A DNA stretch of 64,000 bases from Dendrocalamus latiflorus (GCA_017311315.1 CM029669.1:8949465-9013464); one strand, 5' to 3'; shown: positions 22,479 through 33,757, counted from the first letter of the stretch. Numbers and translations: made by a program. Notes: a model not told the origin generated them from the sequence alone.

Positions 22479-25400
22479 TCAACCATGTAGGTATCTAATA
22501 TCCATTGCCCTAGTGTGAGCCTCATGCTTTGGCTGGGGAAGCGGCTTTGTCAACGGATCTGCAATGTTCAAATCCGTTTGTACTTTGCATATCTTCACAT
22601 CGCCTCTCTCCACAATCTCGCGGATGAGATGAAATTGTCGTAGAATGTGCTTGGACTTCTGGTGCGATCTAGGCTCCTTGGCTTGCGCAATGGCCCCACT
22701 ATTGTCACAGTAGAGGTCCATTGGGCTGGAGGCACTAGCCACCACACCAAGCTCAGAAACAAATTTCTTGATCCAAACAGCCTCTTTAGCAGCTTCAGAA
22801 GCTGCTATGTACTCGGCTTCTGTTGTAGAATCAGCAACCGTCTCCTGCTTGGAACTCTTCCAGCTCACCGCACCGCCGTTCAGGTAGAACACAAATCTAG
22901 ATTGCGATCTGAAATCGTCTTTGTCAGTTTGGAAGCTAGCATCGGTGTAACCATTTACAACGAGCTCTTCCTCACCCCCATAGACGAGGAACACATCTTT
23001 AGTTCTTCTCAAGTACTTCAAGATGTTCTTTACGGCAATCCAGTGACTTTCACCTGGATCTGATTGGTATCTACTTGTAGCACTTAAAGCATACGAGACA
23101 TCTGGACGTGTACAAAGCATGGCATACATAATGGACCCCATAGCCGAAGCATATGGAATCGCATTGATTTTATCCCGCTCATCAGGTGTACTAGGACACT
23201 GACTCTTGCTAAGATTTATACCATGTGACATAGGTAGGAAGCCTTTCTTGGAATCCTGCATGTTGAACCTTTTCAACACCTTGTCAATGTACATATCTTG
23301 GCTTAATCCAATTAGCCTTCTTGATCTATCCCTATAGATCTTGATGCCCAGAATATATGCCGCCTCTCCTAAGTCTTTCATAGAGAAACTATTTTTCAAT
23401 GAAGACTTAACAGATTCGAGCATAGGAATGTCATTTCCGATCAGTAATATGTCATCCACATATAAGACCAGAAACACGAGTGCGCTCCCACTAGCCTTTT
23501 TGTAAACACAAGGTTCTTCTTCGTTCTTGATGAAACCAAACCCTTTGATTACTTCATCAAAACGAATGTTCCAACTCCGAGATGCCTGCTTTAATCCATA
23601 AATGGATTTTTGCAGCTTGCCTATCTTTCCAACTGATTGCGGATCGACAAAACCCGTGGGTTGTGTCATGTACACATCCTCACTCAGATTTCCATTAAGG
23701 AAAGCTGTTTTGACATCCATTTGCCATATTTCATAGTCGAAATATGCAACAATCGCTAGAATGATCCGAATAGACTTTAGCATTGCAACGGGCGAAAAAG
23801 TTTCATCATAATCAACACCTTGAATTTGTTTGAAACCTTTGGCCACCAATCGCGCTTTATAGATGTGAACATTTCCATCTATGTCTATCTTTTTCTTGAA
23901 AATCCATTTGCACTCAATGGTTTTAACACCATCAGGTGGATCAACCAAGTTCCAAACTTGATTACTGTGCATGGATTCAATTTCGGATCTCATGGCTTCA
24001 AGCCATTTCTCAGAGTCTGGTCCCACCATCGCTTCTTCATAGGTCTTAGGCTCATCGTTGTCTAACAACAATATGTCCTGTTGTTGAGTAGTCAAGAACA
24101 TGTACCTCTCAGGTGCACGACGTGACCTCTCTGACCTACGTGGTGCCGGTGTGTCCACAACAGGTTCTTCAACAGTTTGTTCATCCTGTTGTGGTTCTGT
24201 AGAAGCTGAAACATTTTCAGGTGTTTCTCGAATTTCTTCAAGTTGCACCGTGCTCCCACTATCCCTTCTTGAGAGAAACTCTTTCTCTAAGAAGACACCA
24301 TTCCGGGCGACAAACACTTTGCCTTCTCCTTGATTATAGAAGTAATATCCTTTTGTTTCCTTAGGATACCCGATAAAGAAGCATTTATCAGATTTAGGAG
24401 TGAGCTTATCAGATTGTAAACGTATTACATAAGCCTCACATCCCCAAATCTTAAGAAAAGACAAGCTAGGACGTTGTCCTGTCCACATCTCATATGGTGT
24501 CTTTTCTACTGATTTTGATGGAGCCCTATTTAGTGTGAAAGCGGCTGTTTCAAGAGCGTACCCCCAAAAGGACAACGGAAGATCAGTTTGGCTCATCATG
24601 GAGCGCACCATATCTAATAAGGTGCGATTTCTCCGTTCAGATACCCCATTCCATTGAGGTGTTCCTGGCGGAGTCAATTGTGGAACAATTCCACAATCCT
24701 TCAGATGATTGCCAAACTCATGGCTCAAATACTCGCCTCCACGATCAGATCGTAGAAACTTGATTGTCTTGCCTAAATGATTTTGCACTTCATTTTGGAA
24801 TTCTTTGAACTTTTCAAAGGATTCAGACTTATGCTTCATGAGGTAGATATACCCATATCTACTAAAGTCATCAGTAAAAGTTATGAAGTACTGAAAACCA
24901 CCTCTGGCTGTTGAGCTCATTGGTCCACATACATCAGAATGTATGAGTGCCAATAAGTCACTTGCCCGTTCACCTTGACCGGTGAAAGGTGCCTTTGTCA
25001 TCTTGCCAAGTAAACAAGATTCGCATGTCTCAAATGATTCAAAATCAAATGAGTGCAGAATACCATCTCTATGGAGCTTCTCCATGCGTTTCTCATTTAT
25101 GTGACATAAGCGATAGTGCCAAATAAACGTGGGATTCAAATCATTCGAACGTTGCCTCTTTGCATTAATGTTATAGACCGGTGACTCTTCAAGAGTAAGA
25201 ACATATAACCCATTCACCAATGGAGTATGACAATAGAACATATCTTTGAAATAAAGAGAACAACCATTGTTCATAGATCTAAAGTCATAACCTTCTGCTT
25301 GCAAACATGAAGCAGAAATAATGTTCTTGGAAAGAGATGGAACACAATAACAATTATTCAATTCCAAAACTAATCCTGAAGGTAAAGACAATGGCATGGT

Positions 25401-25481
25401 GCCAACAGCCACCGCAGCAACTTTTGCTCCATTACCAACGCGAAGATCCACTTCGCTCCTCCTCAAACTTCTACTTCTTCA
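22479..25481 (-). pseudogene. pol: Copia pol (integrase, RT, RNase H)
   Basis: About 1000 codons. Order: GAG-pre-integrase/zinc finger (WHYRLCHINEKRME ... CESCLLGK, near residues 115-160), integrase core with LIHSDVCGPM, TFTDDFSRYGYIYLM and the glutamate in PQWNGVSERRNRTLLD, RT with KARLVAKGFKQIQGVDYDETF, MDVKTAFLNGNL and LYVDDILLIGND, and RNase H with GYTDASF, STTEAEYIA and DNSGAIA; it ends in ADPLTKPLP...HTRAMDIRYL. All catalytic motifs look intact. The frame is continuous with gag except for TGA at 25479-25481, just after the protease DTG region. A readable start inside is not obvious, so either read-through or loss of function is likely. Confidence 0.9.
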
Positions 25482-26438
25482 TAGCCCCTGCAACGATTTG
25501 CAAATGTGAGCAACCGATCCGGTATCAAATACCCAAGAATCAGTGGATGAAGTAGCAAGATTGATCTCTATAACATTTATACCTGGAGAGGAAGTCGTAC
25601 TTCCCTTCTTCTTCTCAAGATCCTCCAAGTACTTTGGGCAGTTCCTTTTCCAATGACCTGATTGCTTATAGTAGTAACAATCTGCATTAGGAGCAGCGCC
25701 CTTCTTGACTTGCTTGGCCTTAGAACTGCTCGCGATCTCATCGGGAGCTAACTTTCTTTTGACCGCGCCTTTCTTGACATTGGGCTTGCCCTTGCCTTTC
25801 TGCATCATCATCACATGATTGCTGCTTTTCTTAATGCTTTCCTCGGCAGCTTTTAGCATCCCATGCAACTCTGCCAAGGTCTTATCCATGTTGTTCATGT
25901 GATAGTTCAGTATGAATGGCTCAAAGCTCGGGGGGAGCGACTGGAGAATCACATCAGTAGCCAACTCTTGGCTAAGGGGAAAACCAAGCTTTTCCAGACT
26001 CTCAATGTAGCCAATCATCTTAATCACATGAGGGCTGACGGGATTCCCTTCTGCAAGCCTGCACGCAAACAAGGACTTTGAAGTGTTGAACCTCTCAGCC
26101 CTTGCTTGGTTCTCAAACATACCACGCAACCCCACAATGATATTGTAGGCATCTGTGTTCTCATATTGCTTCTGAAGCTCAGAGGACATTGTGGCAAGCA
26201 TGAGACAGCTCACATCAAGGCAATCATTCGTTTGCTTCTCATAAGCTCTCCGTGCAGCCGCAGTAGCATTATCAGGCAAGTCATCAGGATAAGGAGACTT
26301 AAGGACATACTCCTTGCGCTCTTGCTTGAGAACAATTCTCAAGTTGCGATACCAATCCATAAAGTTCGTTCCATTGAGTTTTTCTTTCTCAAGAATAGAT
26401 CGCAAATTAAAAGAACTGGATGCGGCATTAGTTGACAT
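25479..26438 (-). CDS. gag: Copia gag with start of protease
   Basis: 319 residues. The first ~220 are the copia-type gag core (NGTNFMDWYRNLRIVLKQ..., LSQELATDVILQSLPPSFEPFI). A basic stretch follows, then DCYYYKQSGHWKRNCPKYL near residue 255. The knuckle should be C-X2-C-X4-H-X4-C; here the second Cys is Tyr, so zinc binding is doubtful. The protease motif WVFDTGS lies near residue 302. The frame ends at TGA 17 residues after that motif, in the same frame as pol. Confidence 0.85.
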   Translation of the reverse strand: MSTNAASSSFNLRSILEKEKLNGTNFMDWYRNLRIVLKQERKEYVLKSPYPDDLPDNATAAARRAYEKQTNDCLDVSCLMLATMSSELQKQYENTDAYNIIVGLRGMFENQARAERFNTSKSLFACRLAEGNPVSPHVIKMIGYIESLEKLGFPLSQELATDVILQSLPPSFEPFILNYHMNNMDKTLAELHGMLKAAEESIKKSSNHVMMMQKGKGKPNVKKGAVKRKLAPDEIASSSKAKQVKKGAAPNADCYYYKQSGHWKRNCPKYLEDLEKKKGSTTSSPGINVIEINLATSSTDSWVFDTGSVAHICKSLQGL

Positions 26439-27778
26439 GATCTACAACAAAGAATATGCAAAGTTTAGCACTACGTTTATGTTCATCTTTTATTAAACTA
26501 TTTAACAAAAGACTCCCACTATGTGTTTTGCAACAAAACTCCCTCTAAGTTACATAGTGGGTCAAGATCCTCATTTCACTAATTCCTAGTGAGCTTTAGC
26601 ATCACGGCTAGAAAACTAGTGACATGGGTAAGCAACACCTTGCTAATCACATCCCTATGTGACTCTTGCTTGTTGGGTGACATCAATATGCCCCGGCCCC
26701 AACCTATGCCCCAAGATCCAAAACTGTTTTGATAACCTTGTTAAGTAAACCAAATGCTTCCGCATGTAGATGTCCGACATCTACCCCAAATAATGATGAT
26801 AACCGACGGCACTCTACTTTGGTAGACCTACCATGCAGTGATCATTATCTTTTGGTGCAACATATGGAAGGGCATGAACACCTAATTTTATGAGGGATTC
26901 TATCCTACCAAAGCAACATATCACAAAAACATTGCATAAGAATAAGATAGATAATATCACAGATAAACACATTTAACTGTGAAGTAGTATGGCCCAAAAA
27001 ATGGTGATCTCCATCTCCATTTAGGTGTAGACGATCTCCATCCTCCACATCACTCCTTTAGGCCACCATGCTTGAAAGTTTGTAACCTCAAAACTAGGCT
27101 ACTACCTATAATAGCTAGAAATTGAAGATTACAAAGATAGATTCAAGCATTAAGGTCGACACGCAGGTCGTAAATACAATATAGAAAGCTAACAATAGCT
27201 GAAATAATCATGACACGCAGGCCATGAACGAATGTTACATGCATCACATACATCTCATACATTCCAATAAGATATAGGGCCATACTATTCACATCATTTT
27301 CTGCAAAAACAAGTTAGACGTAGAATCGTATTCTACCTAACGATGTGAACCCAGGACCCTACGAAATTTACAGATCCAATCTATGAAATCGCAATGGAAA
27401 AACTATTCGGCACAACCACCTTATGCCGATCCGAGACATTCTCTAGGAAGCTAGTTTTTCCACTGGGCCGAGGCCATCAGATCCGTAACCTACTAGTATT
27501 CGACATAACCACCTTATGCCGATCCGAGACATTCTCTAGGACACTAGTTTTTTTCATTGGCCCGAGGCTATCAGATTCATATCCTACTAGTATTCGACAT
27601 AACCACCTTATGCCATACAATCTGCGCCTCATCTAACCATGATTCACCGATTGATCTCATCAACCCGTGCTACCATCGATTCATCACATTAACCGATTGA
27701 TCTAGACTGTAATAGATCCAATCTACTACAACCGCATATCAACATATGCGCTGATCCAGATCGCAAACTAAGCAAGAT
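26439..27778 (-). other. Copia 5' leader
   Basis: Untranslated leader between PBS and gag, 1.34 kb, long for a Copia element. A direct repeat of about 80 bases (27410-27490 and 27505-27605; words 'ccaccttatgccgatccgagacattctctagg') is present. No ORF. Confidence 0.7.
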
Positions 27779-27791
27779 GACTCTGATACCA
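27779..27791 (-). other. Primer binding site of Copia
   Basis: TGGTATCAGAGTC on the minus strand, one base after the 5' LTR. It fits the 3' end of plant initiator tRNA-Met, with the usual C at the end replaced by T. Confidence 0.85.
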
Positions 27792-27792
27792 C

Positions 27793-29205
27793 TTAAGGAA
27801 CGCGCGTAGGCTACGATAGCAGAAAATAAAAAATTTCTACCGCGCACACCAGGACATCATGCTAAGGAGGGATCATAGATCGTTACCACTAGACGCGCAG
27901 CGCAGCGGAAGAAGAGTTGGAGAAGCCGATCCAACCACGCGCGTCGAGGTTGTAGTGGAAGTAGCCGATCGTCCCGAACAGATCGTCTCCTCCACGCGAT
28001 CAACCACACCACGAGCAGATCCAATCTGTAGATTGTTGATGCCGATCAACGCCGCAACGAGCAGCGCCTCCACCGGTATCCACACATCCGGGGCTGGAAC
28101 GCCGATCGCGAGTGTACCAGCACTCGCGAGCGGCTAGGGTTTGGCTCGGGAGGTGGCGGCTAGGGTTTTGCTCGGGAGGAACAGAAGTGTGTATCCCTCA
28201 GCCCCCCCGCCTCCATATATATAGACCTCCTCACTTGGACCTCGTGGACCGAGGCCCAATAGGAGTCTATCCGGATCTCTATCCGAATTGAGCCCACATC
28301 CGAATCACATTCGAATTAGTGTTCCAACCCGTTAAGTGTGCGACCCTGTAGGTTCACGTATACTTGGTCGCGACCCGGAAACGCCTTTCCGGTCACCCTG
28401 TTAATAGCGGCCTCTAGCAAGACATATTAACCCCAAAGTATACGCAAAGATCATATCGGCTGAACCTGTAATGTTCTCATGTACGAATCCCTTTGCCTCA
28501 CGATATAGATTAAGCTCAAGGCGAGACCTGTGTCATCCTCTTAATAGCTCAATCACTCTCTCGATTCCGTGATGGATTATAAACTTGTGATTGACTCCTC
28601 AATCACATTGGCATGGCCATGCACTTTCATAATCCATTACATCGAGGGGCCCAGAGATATCTCTCCCATAAGGAGGGGCAAATTCTATCTTGATCATTCA
28701 CATCCCACTACATGTTTCATAGCAAACTTGGAGACTACTTTTATGACTACCCAGTTACGGAGTAGTGGTTAGTAGTCCCAAAATAGGCTACTACGCATGT
28801 TGGGAACCATGATGATCTCAAGTCTAAGGATTCTACATAAACACTACTTGAGACCAACTAATGACACATGGAATCTCTGCAGTGTCTCATGGCGGGTCTA
28901 TCCAACATATGTTCACTAACACATGTCCATATTATTGATTTGGTATCTCCATACCATGATCCATGAGACATGATCATCAATCAATACATATGCTGATCTT
29001 TGAATCATATTTGTTCCTCATATGATATATAATCAGGGATCATTTAGAAATAGCAACATTTTGACATTAAGAGTCTCATGAATAAGTCACATACTCATTG
29101 ATCAATAATGATAATGTCTATTTCAAGGAACAAACTAATGCATCATAAACATAGTATGTGATATATATAACATCTCCATGTTGCCTCTAGGGCATATCAC
29201 TAACA
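27793..29205 (-). mobile_element. 5' LTR of Copia
   Basis: 1413 bp, the partner of 21034-22458. A TATATATA word lies at 28215-28222. The LTR would drive transcription leftwards through gag-pol. Confidence 0.95.
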
Positions 29206-29527
29206 CGGTCATCATGTCGGTGGCGGGGTTGGTCGTCGCGTCGGTGGCGGGGTGGGCCGTCGCGTCGATGGCGGGGTTGGTCGTCGCGCCGATGGTGGGG
29301 TTTGTTGTCGCGTCGATGGCGGGGTTGGTCGTCGCGCCGATGGCGGGGTTGGTCGTCGCGTCGATGGCGGGGTTGGTCGTCGCGCCAGTGGTGGGGTCCT
29401 CGGTCGCACCTACACCACTGCTCATACCTGCGGCTGCTAAAGCTCAAGCCCTCGTGCTGACGCGAGACTTCGCCGCCTCCGCCTTCTTCTTCTTCGCCGC
29501 CGATGGTGAAGCCTTCTTTGGTGCCAT
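29206..29527 (-). pseudogene. gag: gag N-terminal part of A, with 8-residue repeats
   Basis: The start at 29527 (MAPKKASPSAAKKKKAEAAK) is chosen because B has the same start (54250). The N-terminus is Lys/Ala-rich. Codon 28 is TGA (29444-29446), where B has TTG. Then come repeats of the type ATTNPAID/ATTNPAIG coded by a 24-bp tandem repeat (29213-29395). The Copia element interrupts the gene at 29205/29206. Phase is kept from 29425 to the ATG at 21008 if the Copia and one TSD are taken out. Confidence 0.7.
29213..29395. repeat. 24-bp tandem repeat in gag of A
   Basis: About seven units of ggcggggttggtcgtcgcg plus tcgat or ccgat. It encodes the Thr/Pro-rich repeats of gag. The B copy has a 27-bp version (about 54405-54520, TTIDPATVA-type). 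Confidence 0.85.
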
Positions 29528-29560
29528 CCTCCTTCAAATCTGGAGGCTTGCTCTTGTCCT

Positions 29561-29579
29561 CCCCACGGACGGCGCCAGC
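29561..29579 (-). other. Primer binding site of A
   Basis: GCTGGCGCCGTCCGTGGGG on the minus strand directly after the 5' LTR. B has GCTGGCGCCGTCCATGGGG at 54196-54214. The tRNA is not assigned here. Confidence 0.7.
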
Positions 29580-29837
29580 TGTTGTAGTTACATACCAAAC
29601 AGAGAGAGAGTGTAGTAGAGTGTAGTAGTGGGGAGTTGAGTAAAATGAATGGCTTAGGCCCTCCCCCCCATGGCCTGTGCTGCATATATATATTCACATG
29701 AGGGGTGCTTTTACAATTATACCCTTACATCCAAGTATTCCCTACAAGGGCACTTATGTCATTACATATGTCCCATTCTGGGCCTTACATTCCTCTAACA
29801 GGCCTGCTGGGCTTAGGTGGGGGCCACCCCTACGACA
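29580..29837 (-). mobile_element. 5' LTR of A
   Basis: 258 bp, TG...CA, partner of 9891-10143 with about four substitutions and a 2- and a 3-base indel. The TSD GTTTG follows at 29838-29842. Confidence 0.9.
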
Positions 29838-30934
29838 GTTTGATATTTTATGTACCTCCATTTGTCACTAGGCTGTGTTTAATTTGAATTAAGGTTCATT
29901 TATACGGGTCCTAGCTTGCTATATAAATTTACGTTCAGGATCGTTATTCATTTAAAACTAACACTAAAATTTAACTAATGTCATTTTTATTATCTTGCAT
30001 TTACTTTAGCTACCATTAGGCTTATCTTTATTCCAAATTTTAGTTTAAGCTTAGTTATCGGGGCAAAGCTTGGCATATAAGGTTATATTTCAATATTTGC
30101 TATTTTAGCAAAACCTACGGCTAAAATTTATTTAATGAAGGCATGTTGAATATTGGGCATAGATTTTAATTATAATCAATGGTAGCCTTTATTAGATTTG
30201 AACATTTAACCAAAAGAGATTTTTTTTCTTTTTTCCCTTAATTAATATTGCTCTTAATTAGTATTTTAACCTTTGAATTCATTTATACAAATCACATTAA
30301 TTATTCATATGTGATAACTAGTCCAACTACTAGTGGCTCTTATACCCAAATAATTTAATAGTCAAAAATAGATCTCTTGATTGCTTAGGGCATTGATGTA
30401 ATGATTAAAATCTAAATCATACTATGGTCCACCCTATAATATCCACTAATATACAATGGCTTAGGTTTTATTTCTTTAGACCACCCTCTATTAAGGCTCT
30501 TTTATCGATATTTAGTTTTATTTACCTATGCAGAGATTATTGTACAAGGTAATATTTCATTGTTGCTATTTGTTAAAATATATCACTAAGGTTTGTTTAA
30601 GGTGGCATGATAAATATTGAGGCTACATGTTTTACTCATATATGACAAGTAATTAAATCTCAAATAATCCTATTTACATCTAATCCAGTTTATTAGCTTC
30701 CAGGAATTTATCTCTAATTTTTATTTAAATTGAGATGTATGGGCAAAGCTTGGTATATAGGTCATATTTCAATAGTGGCGGTTTAGCAAAATCTACCACT
30801 AAAATTTATTTAATGGAAGCATATTAAATATTGGGCATATTTCCTAATTTAAATTTTATTAGCTTCTCTAAATTATTCTCAAATTTTCCTTAACTAATTG
30901 GACTACAAAAATCATAATAAAAGGAACGGAAAAA

Positions 30935-31015
30935 GGTGCTGTCTTCGGAGTCGAACTCAGGACCTGATGATCAGCGAGCGATTATGCTAACCAACCGGGT
31001 AGCAGACTACTTGCG
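30935..31015 (-). other. tRNA-like segment inside C LTR
   Basis: On the minus strand GGTTGGTTAGCATAATCG resembles a tRNA A-box region and GGTCCTGAGTTCGACTCC resembles a T-arm/B-box. In L3 the matching position (about 50535-50615) also has a T-arm-like CGGGTTTCCTGTTCGAACCCG. An acceptor stem is not seen, so it is not a tRNA gene. Confidence 0.4.
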
Positions 31016-31029
31016 AATGGGGGCAATGG

Positions 31030-32150
31030 TTAAATTAGAAGAGGCAGCTCTGGGATCGGACCCAAAATAGGGCAAGGCGGCGGCGCTTGGAATTGGACTC
31101 CGGCAAAATGGACTCCGCCGGGGGTGGGGAAGATAGTGGGGGAGGTGTCGCCGCTCGGGATGGCGCCAGGAGGTGTCGGCGGCACTGAGGGCGGCTGGCG
31201 GTGAAGGTAGAATAGGGCGGCAGCGTCGGCGTGGAGGTGAGGGAAGATTAAGATGCGCATGAGTAAAGGAGGGTCATGGGGATGCTCACCGGGGGCTTGG
31301 ACGAACGGAAAAGAGGCCATGGCGAGCCGGCGGCGTGCACGGGCGGCGGCGCGGAGGAGGTCACCGTGGCTGGCTCGCTACGGTGAAGGGGAGAGCATGG
31401 CGGTGCTCGGGGAAGTTCTGTGGCGACGAGGTGATGCTCCCGGCGAAGGGAATTGACCCGGAGTCCACTGAGCTAGCAACGGCGGCGGTAATGGTGGCGG
31501 CGGTCGGTTTTGGGAAGAAAGCAACGGCGGCGAGCTTTGGGGATAGGGAGTTCGATTAACTCGGAGAGGGAGCGGATGGGAGGTGTTGGCGCAATGTGAC
31601 GCGGTCACACTTGTGATGGCACCGCCGGAGCGACCGGGGCGGCGTGAGGCGGTGGCGGCCGGGCTTCGGGCTGGCGCGGGAGAAGACAGAGGAGGAAGGG
31701 AAGCAAAAGCGGTGCGCAGGGACTGAGGGAGGCGCCAAGGCCTCTTTATAACCGGAGGAGAGGAGGCGTTGCTGGCGGAGGACCGGGCGCGAAGGAAGAA
31801 CTGAGGGGCTTTGCCTGGTGCGGGGCTCGGCGCGGCGCAAAGGAGTCGGGCGAGCGGCGCCGCGTAGAGGGCAGAGCAGCGCTGCGATGGATGGGACAAC
31901 TCAGGTGCAGAAGGCAGAGAGCAACAGAGCACGCGCGGCGCACGAGGGGAAAGAAAGATGAGAAGGGAGGAGAGGCGCGGGCGCTGCCACGCGAGGAAGG
32001 AGGCGGCGTGGAGCAAGCACAGCCAAGAGGCAGGGGAAAAGAAAAGGGAGCAGAGGAGGAAGAAAAGAGGGGAGGGCGCTGGGCCCGTGCGCAGGGAGAG
32101 AAAAAAGGGGGAGGGGAGAGAGAAAGGGGTTAGGGCCCACCTGTAAATGA
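31030..32150 (-). other. GC-rich leader block of C LTR, with TATA box and small ORF
   Basis: A block far richer in G+C than the rest of the LTR. On the minus strand GGTTATAAAGAGG at about 31742-31755 looks like a TATA box. About 420 bases downstream a 96-codon frame (31320-31030) starts MASFPFVQAPGEHP. L3 has the same plan (GGTTATAAGGACC at 44264-44276 after a GC-rich block). I take it as the U3/R border of the LTR with an untranslated leader; the small ORF is not conserved in L3 as far as I can see. Confidence 0.45.
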
Positions 32151-32224
32151 GAGAAGAATAGAGAAGGGGAGAATGGATAGTTTTAGCAGTTTCTTTTTAA
32201 ACTATTAAATGAGAGTTTCTATTA

Positions 32225-32335
32225 CTATTATTATTTACATTTTGTATGTATATATATATATGCATTCTTACATATTACTTTTGCTGGCTTCCTTTAATTT
32301 TGCATATATGTATATATATATATATATATACTTAT
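32225..32335. repeat. TA/TGTA microsatellite in C LTR
   Basis: Two (TA)n-rich tracts (near 32246-32262 and 32306-32331). The second is shorter in the right LTR (36145-36170). Confidence 0.8.
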
Positions 32336-32719
32336 TTCTTGTCTTGCTAAACTATTTCTTGCGCAATTTGTATATACACATAGGCATATGTACATATACG
32401 TGTGTGTAATTTATCCCTTCACTTTTATTGCTATTCATATCATTACATCCAAAATAAGTTTTCATATTTTAACTCGGGTTTCTCCCTCCTTACATTGGAT
32501 CATCTTGTCAGATTCATATTTGAAATTTTATCTTCCTATTATTTGCACATTTCCTTTTAGGTTATTTCTAATGTTTGTTTCTTTTTGAGCTTCTTAAATT
32601 TTTGGAACCTCAACAAAATTCCAGAAAAATGCCATAAAAATCCTCACTCAAATAGAATATATTGTGAAACCATTCAAAAAAATTCATATTTTAAATTTCC
32701 GATTTTTCAGGATGTTACA

Positions 32720-32750
32720 AACCTACCCCCCCTTAAATGAATCTCGACCC
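32720..32750 (-). other. Polypurine tract of C
   Basis: On the minus strand CATTTAAGGGGGGGTAGGTT leads directly into TGTAACATCC. 'Cga.att.ttttaag.gggg..g' before TGTAACATCC is the usual end of grass Tekay/Del pol genes. Confidence 0.75.
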
Positions 32751-33757
32751 CGAGATTCCGATAGAGCAGAAAGAATGGAGATGAGTTATATTGGCTAGCA
32801 ATGGGTTTCGGGTTGCTCGACGTATAGTTCTTTAGCTCCATAGAGAGATGAAAATCTGCACAATAGGGGTTAGCACTTGGAGAAGTCAAAAGGGAAGAGG
32901 GAAACCTTGTTCTTCGGGATAGGTTGTAGCTTTCCAATCATTTGCTCCTTGACATTTTTGGCTCTTAGTGCTACCCCCCTTAAATAAATGACGATTGCCA
33001 TTATGTTGGAGGCAATTTGATCTATCTCAATTCTTGGTCCTCCGGTTAGCTGGGCTCTTAGTTGGAAAATTGCGAAGGCTTCATTTATCCTTGGTTGCTT
33101 TGACTTCGGCTACTCATCACCTTGCCACAGTAGATCTGGCTGGGTTTGTAGCAAATGGGGCGAGAGGGAATAGTAGGAGGTAAGGATAGAATCGCGGGGA
33201 TACGGGAATCTAAACCCATTTTAACTGCAAAATAGTACACCCCGGAAAAACTGGGGTGGCACATGAACCACATAAATTCTTAAAACACTCTTTTCCTGTG
33301 ACCGCGAAATGTAACGCCTAGGGGCAAGAAGGCAGTGCACAGGGCCAAATATAAATCATGCAACAATACATCGTCTACTCGGGGAGCACACATAAGGGGC
33401 ACATGGTTTATCTGCATAATTCGTTCAAAACGAAACCATCTTATCTTCATAAACATCTTCGACGTTCCTAGCCTTAAAATTTGGAGTAGGGGTATGAGAA
33501 GAGTATCAGAATTTTCCATTTGAATTAATAGACAAAGGAGGGAAGTATTTGGGGCAATTTGTGTTATTATTTTGAGTTCGAGGTAAGAGAGCATTAAAAG
33601 TATAAATGGCTAGGGCAGCATATAGATGAGGGAGAATCCTCGAAGAGAGATAAGAATGAGCAATACTACTTATATTTTTGGAAATAGATATTGAGGAAAT
33701 AATTCTAGTCATGGAACTGACGGCCAGGCTATCTAGGTCACGACCTGCAGTCGATAT
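32751..33757 (-). other. Short non-coding interior of C
   Basis: Only about 1 kb lies between PPT and PBS. Small frames (104 codons at 33280-33594 at most) resemble no retroelement protein. An autonomous Tekay element would have over 4 kb of gag-pol here. Confidence 0.7.

Larger units (their letters stand above)
21034..29205 (-). mobile_element. Young Ty1/copia element nested in gag of A
   Basis: Full-length element, 8.17 kb, minus strand, with LTRs of 1425 bp (21034-22458) and 1413 bp (27793-29205) and a perfect TSD CGGTC (21029-21033, 29206-29210). The LTRs differ by 13 substitutions (~0.9%) plus the length of a C-run (19 against 7), so insertion is recent. PBS and PPT are present; gag and pol are in one frame broken by a single TGA. 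It is the innermost and youngest element of the nest. Confidence 0.95.
9891..29837 (-). mobile_element. Element A: gag-PR/antisense-ORF LTR retrotransposon
   Basis: Full-length element on the minus strand with LTRs of 253 bp (9891-10143) and 258 bp (29580-29837) and a perfect TSD GTTTG (9886-9890, 29838-29842). About 11.8 kb without the nested Copia. Order in its own sense: 5' LTR, PBS, gag-protease, hairpin with AATAAA, TATA/hairpin arrays, 67-bp array, antisense ORF (plus strand 12704-15847), duplicated upstream region with a second 67-bp array, PPT, 3' LTR. RT, RNase H and integrase are absent, so it is non-autonomous. The gag type, DGGSS protease and extra antisense ORF fit the Tat lineage (compare Grande). 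LTRs differ at about 4 substitutions plus two small indels. Confidence 0.9.
29838..32719 (-). mobile_element. Left LTR of C, second part
   Basis: Continues 6678-9890 after element A. The last part (32281-32719) matches 36131-36557 of the right LTR. Bases 29960-32280 are absent from the right LTR except for a 40-base island. Bases 30640-30930 match L3 50650-50760 in reverse. Total left LTR length without A is about 6.1 kb, extremely long for an LTR. Confidence 0.8.

Noticed and set aside
29178..29615. 145-codon plus-strand frame with Val/Ala repeats
   Set aside because: It is the reverse of the 24-bp gag repeat and runs into the Copia LTR.
30935..31015. tRNA gene
   Set aside because: A- and B-box-like words are there but no closing acceptor stem; kept only as a tRNA-like segment.
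31378..32133. Proline/serine-rich frames on both strands
   Set aside because: Composition effect of the GC-rich LTR block; low complexity and no conserved motif.
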